A DNA stretch of 64,000 bases. Origin: Plecoglossus altivelis. Its lineage: Eukaryota; Chordata; Actinopteri; Osmeriformes; Plecoglossidae. Positions 1-10,879 of the stretch are shown piece by piece. Both the position numbers and the translations under genes were made by a program. Where the stretch lies: contig BROE01000018.1 of assembly GCA_036571765.1 (NCBI GenBank), forward strand, positions 16,764,883 through 16,828,882, in the 5' to 3' direction. Every line of letters starts with the position of its first letter. Position 1 is the first letter of the stretch. A model generated the notes under the pieces. It was not told where the DNA came from, did not search any database, and saw only the letters and a program-made list of their open reading frames with translations.

Positions 1-172
1 TCGCTCTTTCGTCGATTCACATTTCTCTCCTCTCTAATCTCTCTCTTCTCATCAACAATTCTCTCATCTCTTATCACTTTCACTTCTCTCTCTTCCTCTT
101 CCTTCTCTCTCTTCTCTCACTCTCACACTCCTCTCTCTTCTCTCTTCCACTTACTCTCTTCCTCTACATCTC

Positions 173-230
<58 letters not shown>

Positions 231-236
231 GTCTGG
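1..236. repeat. (CT)n-rich low-complexity tract
   Basis: Almost pure pyrimidine on the plus strand, with uninterrupted CT dinucleotides near its end. It is open in several frames only because the repeat avoids stop codons. No gene content is visible. Confidence 0.9.
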
Positions 237-682
237 CGTCTGGATCACCAGACATGAGCACGACCTGGTATTTACCGCGCCAACAAGACTCCCCCCCCGG
301 CGGTCGATCCGTCCCCCAGTCGATGCCGGCACCGCGGCAACGGATAGAAAATCAACACCTGAGCTGCGATGAAGAACGTCCGTGCCAAAGTCCCCGATCC
401 TCCGCTCAGTCCATCAATACGCGCCGCGATCGATACGTGACGGAGCGGCAACCAATGAGCTCCAGTCCCCAGCCGCGCTGTCGGGGTCGTGTCAGAGCAT
501 GCTAGCGCTCTCCGGTGAGGCGGTGACCCTGGCGGAACCTGGCCGGCGAGGGAGAACCCGCCTAACGATGTATCGATGCTGCTGTGTGGGGCCCGGGGGG
601 GCCTGGCCGGTCCCCCCCCCCTCCCCAGGCTGGGGGAGGAGGGGAGAGGGGGGGGGGGGGGGGGGGACAAAGGCGGCCATTT
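237..682. other. GC-rich unique sequence with a G homopolymer
   Basis: This is mixed GC-rich sequence without a recognisable gene. A run of 19 G occupies 648-666. Overlapping open frames exist on both strands, but their products are proline/arginine-rich and have no recognisable domain. Confidence 0.6.
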
Positions 683-998
683 GTACATGTGGAACCTGAC
701 TGAAGGAGGAACCTGACTGTGGAACCTGTCTGAAGGAGGATGAGATCGAGCACACACAAGCACCTGTCCTCCTGCATGAAGTACATGTGGAACCTGACTG
801 AAGGAGGAACCTGACTGTGGAACCTGACTGTGGAACCTTACTGAAGGAGAATGAGATCATCTGAAGCACACTCAAGCACCTGTCCTCCTGCATGAAGTAC
901 ATGTGGAACCTGTCTGAAGGAGGAACCTGACTGTGGAACCTGACTGTGGAACTTTACTGAAGGAGGAACCTGACTGTGGAACCTGACTGAAGGTTCTG
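683..998. repeat. Nested tandem repeat of an ~18-bp GGAACCTGACTG motif
   Basis: The motifs GGAACCTGACTGAAGGAG and GGAACCTGACTGTGGAACC recur many times. A higher-order unit starting with GTACATGTGGAACCTG recurs near 683, 780 and 898 and carries a non-repetitive spacer ending in CCTCCTGCATGAA. It is a two-level minisatellite. Confidence 0.85.
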
Positions 999-1121
999 GT
1001 CCCGATATAAAAGGACAATCTATGAGTCTTTGGTCCGTTCGACTTTGAACGTTTCCCTTCTCAGATCTCTGTTGACACAAGTGGTTCATACTTGTCTGTA
1101 CGTCTCCGTGTCATCTTCAGT

Positions 1122-1254
1122 GGTTGAGCGTGTGTGTGCGTGAGAGCGCTTGTTTGTGAGCGTGTCTGTGTGTGTCACCTCCAGTGTGTGCGTGTGTGCG
1201 TGTGCGTGCGTGAGAGCGCTTGTTTGTGAGCGCGTCTGTGTGTGTCACCTCCAG

Positions 1255-1286
<32 letters not shown>

Positions 1287-1297
1287 AGTCATTATGT
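1122..1297. repeat. (GT)n-rich repeat containing a 70-bp direct duplication
   Basis: A segment beginning TGAGAGCGCTTGTTTGTGAG at 1141 is repeated at 1211 with one obvious substitution. It is flanked by GT/GC alternation, and the tract ends in pure GT. Confidence 0.85.
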
Positions 1298-1458
1298 GTG
1301 TGTGTCAGCTCTTCTGACCGATGCAGGCCGTCTCTCCATTGATCCAAACCCAAACAATCATCCACAGCCCATCACACAATTAGCATGCAAATGAAGAGCC
1401 CTCTAAGCCCCGCCCCCTTCCTTCCACTCTCATTTAACGACGTGTCAATCGGGCACCA

Positions 1459-1890
1459 TGGCTCTCACACACACACGCACACACACACACAAACACACAC
1501 ACAGACACAGACACACAGCCACACACACACACAGATACACAGACACACACAAATACACACAGACACACAGACAGACACACACACACACAGACACAAATAC
1601 ACACACACACAAACACACACAAATACACACGCACACAGACACACACAGACAAACACAGACACACACGCACACAGACACACACAAACACACACTCACAAAC
1701 ACACATACATAGACACGCACAGACATACACACAGACACACACACACAGACATACACACATAGACACACACACAGACACACAGACATACACACAGACACAC
1801 ACACACAGACAACAAGGGCTGGAATAGAACCACACACATACACACACACAGTTAAACAACACACATACACACACACAAAGTTAAACAACA
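1459..1890. repeat. (CA)n / (CACACAGA)n microsatellite
   Basis: About 430 bp are composed of CA with interspersed GA and TA steps. The long His/Thr and Cys/Val open frames over it are artefacts of the repeat. Confidence 0.95.
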
Positions 1891-2569
1891 CACATACTCA
1901 ATCAAGCACACAGAATGTTTCTCTTAAGTTTGAGAAACACGTCACCAGTTCATTCGTTCTGTTCCCTGACTGGCTGGTGCAGAGACACAGAGACAGTGGT
2001 CAGTAATATGCTCAGTCTTGGAGGAGTCCACACTCACACCTCCAGCCTACTGCTGTCCCGTGGCCAAGCCTGAAGCTCTTCTAGAACCTTCTGCTCATCC
2101 TGTTGTGCCTGAGCCTGTCAGTCAGGGGAGGCCTGTTTTACCTTCTCCCTCCCCCTTCCCTCCTCTCTCTCCCTTCTTTTCTCTCTCCTTCTGTCTCTCC
2201 ACTTTTCTCTCCCTCCTTCCCCTTTCCCCTCGCTGTCTCTGCCACAGGCGCTGCCCTCCGCAGGGGGAGAGGGGCGAGTGAGACCGACAAAAACTGTCAC
2301 CAGCTAAAATGAACTGTCACCTCGCATTTTTCACCACCGCCGCCGCGCTGAACCTCCGCTCTGGACCCGTGTGACCCAGCTCTGATTGAGTTCCGCTGCC
2401 CCCCCCTCCTCCCCCCCACACACCCCCTAACCCCCCACCCTCCGCCTTCACACATCTCGCCCCCTCCGCCTCTCCTCTCCCTCGTCCCCTCCCTTCCTCC
2501 CTTCCTCCTTGCCTTTGAATATATGTGCACCAGTTCATCTTCCACTAATGCACCTCTCCTCCTTAATTC
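1891..2569. other. Mostly unique sequence with C/T-rich tracts
   Basis: 1891-2140 is ordinary unique sequence. 2140-2235 is CT-rich and 2395-2515 is C-rich. No splice-flanked coding segment or RNA gene is recognised. Confidence 0.5.
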
Positions 2570-2672
2570 AGTGTGTGTGTGTGTGTGTGTGTATGAGTGT
2601 GTGTATGAGTGTGTGTATGTGTGCGTACCTCTGGGTGTGTGTGTGTGCATGCACGTGCGAGCGTGTCTCAAA
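2570..2672. repeat. (GT)n microsatellite
   Basis: Alternating GT with occasional GTAT, GC and ACCT interruptions. Confidence 0.85.
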
Positions 2673-3437
2673 CCTCCACGCATCCATTTGATGTAAATCT
2701 TAGAAAACCTGACCTCTAACTACATAGTCATAAAAACATTGTGTTTCTCCCCCCGCCCCCTAACAATCTCACAGCCTCTCTGTCTCTCTCACTTTCCCTC
2801 CCTCTCCCTCCCTCCCCCCTCCCTGTGAAACACCTCCCCCCTACATAGTCGCAAAGGCCTCACAAGGCCCAGAAAGCGAAGCCTGGGACTAAATTTCTCT
2901 AAAGTCCCCGTCCACGACTGCCCCCCCAGCATGAAGCTCTATGTTCCGACCCCCCCCCCCTTGCCTTCCTGGTTCTCATGCTTCTCTCTGATCTCCTGAC
3001 ACCTTCCAGAGGTGAGGGCGCCCAGGCAAGAGGGAGCAGTCCAGACCAACCTCCTCCATGGTGACAATCCAATAATGTTTGAAATGAGGTTGTCCCCCCT
3101 GCTGGCTTTTAATCCACTGGTGCCAAGCTGCAAGCTGGAGAGACACATAGCTAGAGCTAAATAGCTCGAGCAAAAACAATGAAACAAATGTCATTTTGAA
3201 TTTGCTTTCGCAAATCGGCCCCGCCGAGGAGATAAAGTATCGGGGTGAAGCATCGCCGTGGACCGACGAGCGGGAAACCCACCGTTGCCACGGCGTCGCC
3301 CCCGGAACCCCCTCGAACGGCGTGCTCTTATAAAGCTGTCTTCTCTTCGTTTACAAGCCGCCAGCGACAGTTACAGCCACTCGCTGATTCATGCCTCTTC
3401 ATTCATCCTGTTTTGGCAGAAAGACGGTTTTGTGTGA

Positions 3438-3438
<1 letters not shown>
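2673..3438. other. Unique-sequence island, no gene recognised
   Basis: Between two microsatellites lies about 760 bp of ordinary complexity, apart from short CT/C tracts near 2750-2820 and 2950. The stretch 3200-3430 is the most complex and could be a conserved non-coding element, but this is a guess without alignment. Confidence 0.4.
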
Positions 3439-3439
<1 letters not shown>

Positions 3440-3492
<53 letters not shown>

Positions 3493-3834
3493 AAGGCAGA
3501 GAGAGAGGGGAGAGAGAGACAAAGGCAGAGAGAGAGAGAGGGAGAGACAGAGAGAGAGAGACAGAGAGGGAGGCAGAGAGAAAGAGAGAGAGAGAAAGAG
3601 AGGGACAGAGAGACAGAGAGTGAAAGAGACAGAGAGAAACAAAGAGAGACAGAGAGAGAAAGAAAGAGAGAGATAGATAGAGAGAGACAGAGAGAGACAG
3701 AGAGAGAGAGTGAAAGAGAGAGAGACAGAGAGAGAGAGAAAAAGAGAGAGTGAGAGAGAGACAGAGAAAGAGAGAGAGAGAAAGAGAGAGAGAGTGAAAG
3801 AGAGAGAGAGACAGAGAAAGAGAGAGAGAAAGAT

Positions 3835-3908
<74 letters not shown>

Positions 3909-3915
3909 AGAGAGA
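3440..3915. repeat. (GA)n microsatellite
   Basis: About 475 bp of GAGA with CAGA, AAGA and TGAA variants. It is polypurine on the plus strand. The Ser/Leu and Arg/Glu reading frames are repeat artefacts. Confidence 0.95.
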
Positions 3916-4440
3916 CCCAGCAGAGGAGGACCTACCAGGCCCATGGGGCCTCGTAAAAGCAGATTTGTGAGTGGGATCAGAAATCATGTCTGCTTTAATC
4001 TGGCTCTCATCTGCTGGCCCAGCCTGGGGTTCAGTCTAATACAGGCTCATTGTCTCAGCGCTCGGTTACAGTAGCGATCTGCATGAATGATTCGCCAGAA
4101 GAGAGAGATAGTAAATTTCCTCTGGCACGAAGGAGGAGGAAGGGGGGGTAGATTTCCCAAGTAGAAATGGGAGGAGGCGTGGGGAGAACAAGAGGGAGAT
4201 GGGGGAGGGAGGGGGGGAGGGAGGGAGGGAGGGGAAGTGGAGGGGCGAGATAGAAAGAAAGAGCTTCCCATTCCAGCGACCGTGAATAAATCTGTTTTTA
4301 ATAACCGGTCTCACGAGAAAATTCCACTCTGCTCCCCCGCTTGAAAAAACCCTGCCGCCGATTTAACAAGTGCACACGGCGATCGTAAATATGGCAGCAT
4401 TACGACCTGGCGTGCCTGAAGGACCACGGAGACAGGCTGT
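3916..4440. other. Unique-sequence island
   Basis: This holds ordinary sequence, apart from a G-rich purine tract at 4130-4245. The segment 4285-4440 is complex. Its end, CTGAAGGACCACGGAGACAG from 4416, is repeated with changes about 64 bp further on, inside the next pyrimidine tract. Confidence 0.4.
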
Positions 4441-4800
4441 TACCTTCCCTTCTCCTCTCCTTCTCCTCCTCTCTTCCTCCTGAAGGAGCACGGAGACAGG
4501 CTGTTATCTTCCCTTCTCCTCCTCTCCTCCTCCTCCTCTCTTCTCCTCGTGTCCCCTCCTCTCTTCCTTCTCTATTCCTCCTTTATTCTCCTCCTCTCTT
4601 TCTCCTCCTCCTCTCCTTCCTCCTGTCCTCCTCTCCTTTTCTTCTCCTCCTCCTCCTCTCCTCCTCTATCCTTTTCCCTTACTCTCCTCCTCCTCCTCTC
4701 CCTCCTTCTCTCCTTCTCTTCTCCTCCTCCTCCTCCTCACCCTCCTCCTCTCCTCCTTCTCCCCTTCCCCCCCTCCTCCCCTCCTGCTCCTCCCTCTCCT
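4441..4800. repeat. Polypyrimidine (CTCCTC)n tract
   Basis: TCC/CTC repeats on the plus strand, interrupted near 4480-4508 by the diverged duplicate of the preceding unique sequence. Confidence 0.85.
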
Positions 4801-5424
4801 GCGAGCATCTGTAAATCAGTGTTGGACATCTGTTCACTTGAACACCCTCTCACTTCCAAACAGTTGTGAATCTAGCGGTCTGGGAGATTAATGACAGGAA
4901 CAGAGAGCTTCTCTGATCAAGGCTGGATCGTCAAGCGCAGCCTTGCATCAGTGGCACACATGCACAGTTAAACACGGTACACAGCTTTCAAGAACATTAT
5001 GCAATGCACACAGTCTGCACACAGCGCTCGCAAGGCGGGCCGTGACTGCACACACACACTCACACACACACTCACACACACACGCACACACGCACACACA
5101 CACTCACACACACTCGCCTGTGTGAATACACATCCCATAATTCACAAGCCTGTAAGAAGAGCTTTTACGACTCGTGAAGCCCGCAGGCATATTCCTACAG
5201 AAAAACGATAAGACGACGAGCATGACAGTCAAACGTCCGTGCGGCGTTGACATGGCGATTTCTTCACATCAAAACCTCATCGGGGCAAGTCAGCTGTGAC
5301 GCAGCTTCACCCTAACAAGCTGTTTTGGCTGTGAAAGGGAAACGTTTCCCGACGTCAGATCAACGCTCCCCGCTTCTTCGCTGAGTCTGGTCAGAGAACC
5401 GAGTTTCCTGGGAAGCAGGCCTGA
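4801..5424. other. Unique sequence with an internal CA tract
   Basis: A (CA)n stretch occupies about 5050-5115. The rest is ordinary sequence with no recognisable gene. Confidence 0.5.
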
Positions 5425-5835
5425 GAGGCAGCGAGGCAGCGAGGCAGAGAGGCAGAGAGGCAGGGAGGGAGGCAGGGAGGCAGAGAGGCAGGGAGGCAGA
5501 GAGGCAGAGAGGCAGGGAGGCAGAGAGGCAGGGAGGCAGAGAGGCAGGGAGGCGAGAGACAGGGAGCGGGAAGGCAGAGAAGGCAGAGAGGGCAGAGAGG
5601 CAGGGAGGAAAAGAAGGAGGCAGGACGGCAGGAGGCAGAGAGGCGCGGAGACAGAGAGAACAAGAGAGGCAGAGAGGCAGGGAGGCAGGGAGGCAGGGAG
5701 GCAGAGAGGCAGGGACAGGGAAGGCAGAGAGGCAGGGAGGCAGGGAAGGCAGAGAGGCAGAGAGGCAGCGAGGCAGGGAGGCAGCGAAGGCAGCGAAGGT
5801 AGCGAAGGTAGCGAAGGCAGTGAAGGCACTGCGCC
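5425..5835. repeat. 8-bp minisatellite (GAGGCAGG/GAGGCAGA)n
   Basis: The octamer GAGGCAGA or GAGGCAGG recurs through about 400 bp, with short interruptions and GAAGGCAG/GAAGGTAG variants at the right end. Confidence 0.9.
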
Positions 5836-6103
5836 AACACACACAGCCCCCCGAAGGAGACGGCAGCCGTAGATCATCGTAGAGGAACAAAACGCCAGCA
5901 AGATAACGCATGAGTTATGGTCATCTTTATGCAGACTCAAGGCTGAGGCCGTAAAAGCGCTCTGGGCGCAGCGGTGTTGCTGGCGTGAGGGATCGTCATG
6001 GACGCCCAGGGACGACTCTGAAGTCTGAAGTCTTCATCAGGAGGAAAAGGCTTAGAAACGATAAGATGGCGCCTGGGGCTGAGTGGTTAAGAAGGTGGCG
6101 CTC
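5836..6103. other. Short unique spacer
   Basis: About 270 bp of ordinary sequence between two minisatellites. Nothing is recognised in it. Confidence 0.5.
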
Positions 6104-6869
6104 GCTGGATGAGGTGGGCTGGATGAGGTGGGCTGGATGAGGTGGGCTGGATGAGGAGGGCTGGATGAGGTGGGCTGGATGAGGAGGGCTGGATGAGGAG
6201 GGCTGGATGTGGTGAGCTGGATGAGGTGGGCTGGATGAGGAGGGCTGGATGTGGTGAGCTGGATGTGGTGGGCTGGATGAGGTGGGCTGGATGAGGAGGG
6301 CTGGATGAGGAGGGCTGGATGAGGAGGGCTGGATGAGGTGGGCTGGATGAGGAGGGCTGGATGAGGAGGGCTGGATGAGGTGGGCTGGATGAGGAGGGCT
6401 GGATGTGGTGGGCTGGGTGAGGTAGGCTGGATGAGGTGGGCTGGATGAGGAGGGCTGGATGAGGAGGGCTGGGTGAGGAGGGCTGGATGAGGAGGGCTGG
6501 GTGAGGTGGGCTGGATGAGGTGAGCTGGATGAGGTGGGCTGGATGAGGTGTGCTGGATGAGGAGGGCTGGATGTGGTGGGCTGGATGAGGAGGGCTGGAT
6601 GTGGTGGGCTGGATGAGGTGGGCTGGATGTGGTGAGCTGGATGAGGTGGGCTGGATGAGGAGGGCTGGATGTGGTGGGCTGGGTGAGGTAGGCTGGATGA
6701 GGTGGGCTGGATGAGGAGGGCTGGATGAGGAGGGCTGGATGAGGTGAGCTGGATGAGGTGGGCTGGATGAGGTGTGCTGGGTGAGGTGGGCTGGATGAGG
6801 AGGGCTGGAAGAGGTGGGCTGGATGAGGTGGGCTGGGTGAGGTGGGCTGGATGAGGAGGGCTGGATGAT
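6104..6869. repeat. 15-bp minisatellite, about 51 units
   Basis: The unit GCTGGATGAGGTGGG alternates with AGG, TGTGG and GGGTGAGG variants. The period divides by three, so the minus strand stays open for about 300 codons encoding a degenerate Pro/Ser/His pentapeptide. No flanking splice or start signal suggests that it is a real protein. Confidence 0.95.
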
Positions 6870-7011
6870 GTCCTACTCAGGGGGAGACAGACTGGGATGA
6901 GCTTCACAGTCAGGCACGTTGGGTCAGACCGTGGCTGCTTGCTCTTTGGCTTCTCTTCATGAACTCAAGACCTCTTTGTGTTTCACGGCTGTCCCTATAC
7001 CACATCTGACT

Positions 7012-7235
7012 CTCCCTCTGTCTCTCTCTCTCTCTATCTCTCTCTCTCTCTCTGTCTCTGTGCCTCTCTCTCTCTCTCTCTTCTTTCTCTCTCTCTGTGC
7101 CTCTCTCTCTCTGTGTCTCTGTGCCTCTCTCCCTCTTTCTCTCTCTCTCTCTCTGTGCCCTCTCTCTCTCTCTGTCTCTGTGCCTCTCTCTCTGTCTCTG
7201 TGCCTCTCTCCCTCTTTCTCTCTCTTTCTGTGCCT
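7012..7235. repeat. (CT)n microsatellite with TCTGTGCC variants
   Basis: CTCTCT runs are punctuated by CTGTGCCTCTC. It is polypyrimidine on the plus strand. Confidence 0.9.
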
Positions 7236-7333
7236 CTCTCTCTTTCTGCTTCTCCATCTTTTTTCCTTCTCCCTCTAAAGCTCACCTCTCTCTCTCTCTC
7301 ATTCTCCTCCAGTTTAACAGCAGCCCAAGGTAT

Positions 7334-7500
7334 AATGGAGAGAGAGAGAGAGAAGAGAGAGAAGAGAGAGAGAGAAGAGAGAGAGAGAGAAGAGGAGGAG
7401 AAGAGGGAGATGGAGAGGAGAGGGGTGGAGGGGTGGAGGGAGGGAAAGATGGAAGGAGGGAAGGGTAGAAGAGAGAGAAGAGGAGAGGAAGAGAGGAGAA

Positions 7501-7553
<53 letters not shown>

Positions 7554-7757
7554 AGAGAGAGAGAGAAGAGAGAGGAGAGAGAGAGACAGAAGAGAGAGAA
7601 CGGAGAGACAGAGAGAGAGAACAGAGAGAAGAGAGAGAGAGAGAGAGAGAAGAGAGCAGAGAGAGAGAGAAGCGAGAGAGAAGAGAGAGAGAGAGGAGAG
7701 AGAAGAGAGAGAGAGAGAGACAGAGAGAGAGAGAGACAGAGAGAGAGGAGAGGGGAG
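7334..7757. repeat. (GA)n microsatellite
   Basis: GAGA/AGAAGAG repeats on the plus strand. With the CT tract at 7012-7235 it forms an imperfect inverted arrangement of complementary repeats separated by about 100 bp. Confidence 0.9.
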
Positions 7758-7974
7758 GGAACAGAGAAAACGCCGTCTGAAGCAGCAGCCAGGAGAGTGT
7801 GCCAGCAAAGCTCCGAGACAATGAAGCACCGCCACCAGATGTTGCGCCGTTTGGCCTCGCGCGGCCGACGGAGGGATCGGAGGCGACGAACCATTATTCA
7901 CTGTCAGCCAGAACAACGGGGCCTGGCGCTGGGAAATGAAGACACGCGCGACATACCAACATGGTGGCACCCTG

Positions 7975-8535
7975 CCTGGAGAGGGGAGGGGAGGGAGGCG
8001 AGGGAGGGAGGAGGGGAGGGAGGGAGGTGAGGGGGGAGGGGAAGGAGGAGGGGGAAGGGATGGAGGGGAGGGAGAGGGGGAGAGAGGAGGAGAAAAGTAG
8101 GAGAAGCAGGGGGAGCAGGGGGAAGGAGAGGAGAGAAAAGGAGAGGAGAGAAGGAGGAGAGGATAGAAGGGGAAGAGAGGTTGAGGAGAGGAGAGAAGGG
8201 GAGGAGAAGGAGAAGAGAAGAGAAGATGGGGGAAGGAGGGGAAAGGAGGGGCAGGATGTGAGAGGAGAAGATAGGAGAGGGTAGGCGAGGAGAGGATGTG
8301 AGAGAAGAAGAGAGGATGTGAGAGAAGAGGAAGAGTAGGGAGGCAGAGGAGGGGGTAGGAGCAGGATTAAAGAGGAGAGATAAGAGAAGGAGAGGAGGGG
8401 GTAGGAAGAGGATAAAGAGGGAGAGGATAGTGCGGGGGAGAGGAACGGGGAGGAGAGGATAAGAGAGGAGAGGAGGGGAAAAAGGAGAGAAGGGGGTAGG
8501 CAGAGGCGAGGGAATGTGAGAGGAGTAGGATTGTT
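7975..8535. repeat. Polypurine GGGAGG/GGAGAGGA tract
   Basis: About 560 bp is nearly pure purine, with GGAGAGGATGTGAGAG sub-repeats near 8255-8320. Confidence 0.9.
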
Positions 8536-8559
8536 TGAAGTCGAAGGAGTGATCAGCGT

Positions 8560-9124
8560 TTGGATGTCAAGGGTTTTTGGGCATGATGAAGACTAAGTGG
8601 ATTACGACAGCCCCCTTGGCTGCTGACGAGCTCTGCTCAGGAGGGCGGTCGGGGATCGTCTCTGCGCCTCGCGGTCAGTGTTGGCGCTGATCCGGCACCT
8701 CCGTCGTGCTACAGGGGCGGGATATATTGTCGCAGCGCCAGCGAACTGTCGTCACGGAAATTCAAAAGCGTGTCTCCCTGATGTGTCTGTGACTCTCCCT
8801 GTCTAGTACTGGTTCCCGGATCGGCTAGCCCGGGTGGTTCCCCGATGCTGACGGTCTCTTGTGGTTGTACTACCAGATGGACATTGTCTTTGCAATTCTG
8901 ACTAACTCCTCTAGGCTTGTCTACGTTATGTGAATAGTTGTGGTACCCATGATAATTCCGGTTGTTTTTGGGTGTCTTGACTCCTTTCTCTGCTGTGGCT
9001 TATTGATACGTCTACAGTAAAGATAACAGAAAAGTGAAAGGATAAGTAACGACATTAGGAAAGAAAAAACTGTCAAACCGTCGGAGGGTTTTGGGAACAG
9101 AACACAAATATCCCAGACACACAA
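8560..9124 (-). pseudogene. Possible coding remnant: transmembrane-like segment and basic tail
   Basis: On the minus strand, 8921-9124 is open and encodes a short leader, a hydrophobic stretch (FLMSLLILSLFCYLYC) and a basic RRINKPQQRK segment. That is the layout of a single-pass membrane protein with a stop-transfer signal. One base out of frame, a second open frame runs from about 9000 to about 8715 and encodes a polar, Gln/Pro/Asp-rich stretch. The two together look like one tail broken by a frameshift, or two chance frames. I recognise no family, and no good splice acceptor lies directly upstream. It sits in one of the few complex-sequence islands in the repeat-rich flank. Confidence 0.2.
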
Positions 9125-9128
9125 AAGG

Positions 9129-9274
9129 TTAAACGTCCACTTGTTTTTGTAGATCTATTTGCGGCATCGGTGCCTCAGAGTTCGGGGTTCTCTTCGACCC
9201 TCCTGTTGAGTGAGCCTCTCTCCTCTCTCTGGTGTCGTGGAGACCCTCCTTTCCTCTCACACTCCTGTCACCAG
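9129..9274 (-). pseudogene. Possible terminal exon or exon remnant
   Basis: A minus-strand acceptor-like site (TTCTTTTCAG at 9275-9284) is followed by an open frame of about 48 codons. Its product is charged (KEGLHDTRERREAH) and ends in QKQVDV and a TAA stop at 9129-9131. It lies directly upstream of the transmembrane-like frame at 8921-9124. I do not recognise the product. A chance open frame is quite possible. Confidence 0.15.
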
Positions 9275-9299
9275 CTGAAAAGAAGACAACTTCTTCTTT

Positions 9300-9543
9300 C
9301 TCCGGGGGTGGGGCGGCGGGGTGGGGGGTGGGGGGGGGTTGCGCGCGAATCACACACATCATGACCACATGCACAACACATGCACACGCACACCATCACA
9401 GTGGACAGTCCTGTCCCAGCTGTGTCTTATTCATGGGGAGGTGGTGCAGAGAGGGGGAGAGGGGGACGTCTCTCGGGGGGAGGAAGGAAGGGGTGAGAGG
9501 TTTCCTTGTCTGTCTCTGTGTTCACGGTTACATTGGGACCCCT
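9300..9543. other. G-rich and mixed sequence, no gene
   Basis: A GGGGTGGGG tract lies near 9303-9340, followed by a short CACA stretch and ordinary sequence. Nothing coding is supported. Confidence 0.5.
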
Positions 9544-10377
9544 CCTGTCCTCAAAGCTCCATTGCTGGGTCGTCCCATCAATAACCTCCTGGGTGACAGG
9601 GGCGGAGGGGAGCTGGAGGGCCACGGGCCAGGCCCCCTCCAGGACCCCAGGGGCCCCCAGGCCTGTCATCCTGGTCAGCCAACAATGCCCACAGCTTGGG
9701 CCCTTGGTGGGGGCCTGGCAGCCCCCTTAGTAACACACGTTCGCTCTGGAGCAGAGGTACGTGCACACCGCACACACACACACACACTGACACACACACA
9801 CATTGAGACAGACCACACAACTGTACACACACAGTACACACTGAGACACACACACCACACACACGACACATCACACACCTGACCACATACACACTGGACA
9901 CACACTGACACACACACACTGAGACACACACACACACTGAGACACACACACACTGACACCACACACAACTGAGAACACACACACACTGAGACACACACAC
10001 AAACACACGTCTCACACACACACAGCCACTCGTTAACCTAACACCCTCCCGCGTGCAAACTAACACGCACGCACACACACACTGACACACAAACTACACT
10101 AAGACACGCACACACTGAGAGCACACACGATTGTTCACGCTGAGAGACCCACACAACTGAGAGACACACACACACTGAGAGACACACACACACTGAGAGA
10201 CACACACACACTGAGAGACACACACACACTGAGAGACACACACACACTGAGAGACACACACACACTGAGAGACACACATGCTGTAGAGTAACATGGAGAG
10301 TGCCAGGTTTGGTTCTTCTTCTCCTGCCAGAATCTCATGTTTCTCTCACCAGGCTACAGCTGCCCTGCAGAACTCTG

Positions 10378-10412
<35 letters not shown>

Positions 10413-10879
10413 TCTCTCTCTCTCTCTCTCACTCTCTATGTCCCTCCCTCTCTCTACCTTCTCTCTCCCTTCTCTCTCTCTATGTCCCTCACTCTCTCCT
10501 ACCTTCCTCTCTCCTTCTCTCTCTCTCTGCCCTCCCTCTCTCTAACCTTCTCTCCCCTTCTCTCTCCCTCGCCCTCACCTCTCCCCCTTAATCTCTCTTC
10601 ATCCCTCCTCTCTCCCCCTTCTCTCTCCTCTCTTGCTTCTCTGTTTCTTCTCCTTTCTGACATCTTCCTCTCTCCACTAATTGTTTACCTCCAAATCGCT
10701 TCAACTTAAACTATGTCCCCTCTTGCAGGACCCAAGGCTCCCCCGATCCTGACCCTGCCAGTACCACGCCCCGACACCAGGGCCCACAACCACAGAGCTT
10801 CCCTCCCTGTGATCGCTCCAAACCCCCCACACCCACCAACCCTGGAAGACAAAAGGCTTCAGCGATGGCGTCGAGAGAT
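9544..10879. repeat. 1.3-kb tandem duplication, copy 1
   Basis: It starts at CCTGTCCTCAAAGCTCCATT and contains, in order, a GC-rich 200-bp block, a (CA)n/(CACTGAGAGACA)n minisatellite, a unique block beginning TGCTGTAGAGTAACATGG, a (CT)n tract, and a unique block that begins TCTTGCAGGACCCAAGG and ends GGCGTCGAGAGATC. The same order repeats immediately to the right. The unique blocks are nearly identical and the simple repeats differ in length. Confidence 0.92.

Noticed and set aside
1434..1891. Long Cys/Val and His/Thr open frames
   Set aside because: They are translations of (CA)n; no start context, splice signals or composition of a real protein.
3399..3987. 181-194 codon Ser/Leu frames and Arg/Glu frames
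   Set aside because: They are produced entirely by the (GA)n repeat.
6104..6869. CRISPR-like array
   Set aside because: It is a head-to-tail minisatellite without unique spacers, in a vertebrate genome.
6978..8030. 350-codon plus-strand frame
   Set aside because: It consists of CT-repeat and GA-repeat translation joined by short unique sequence; no domain.
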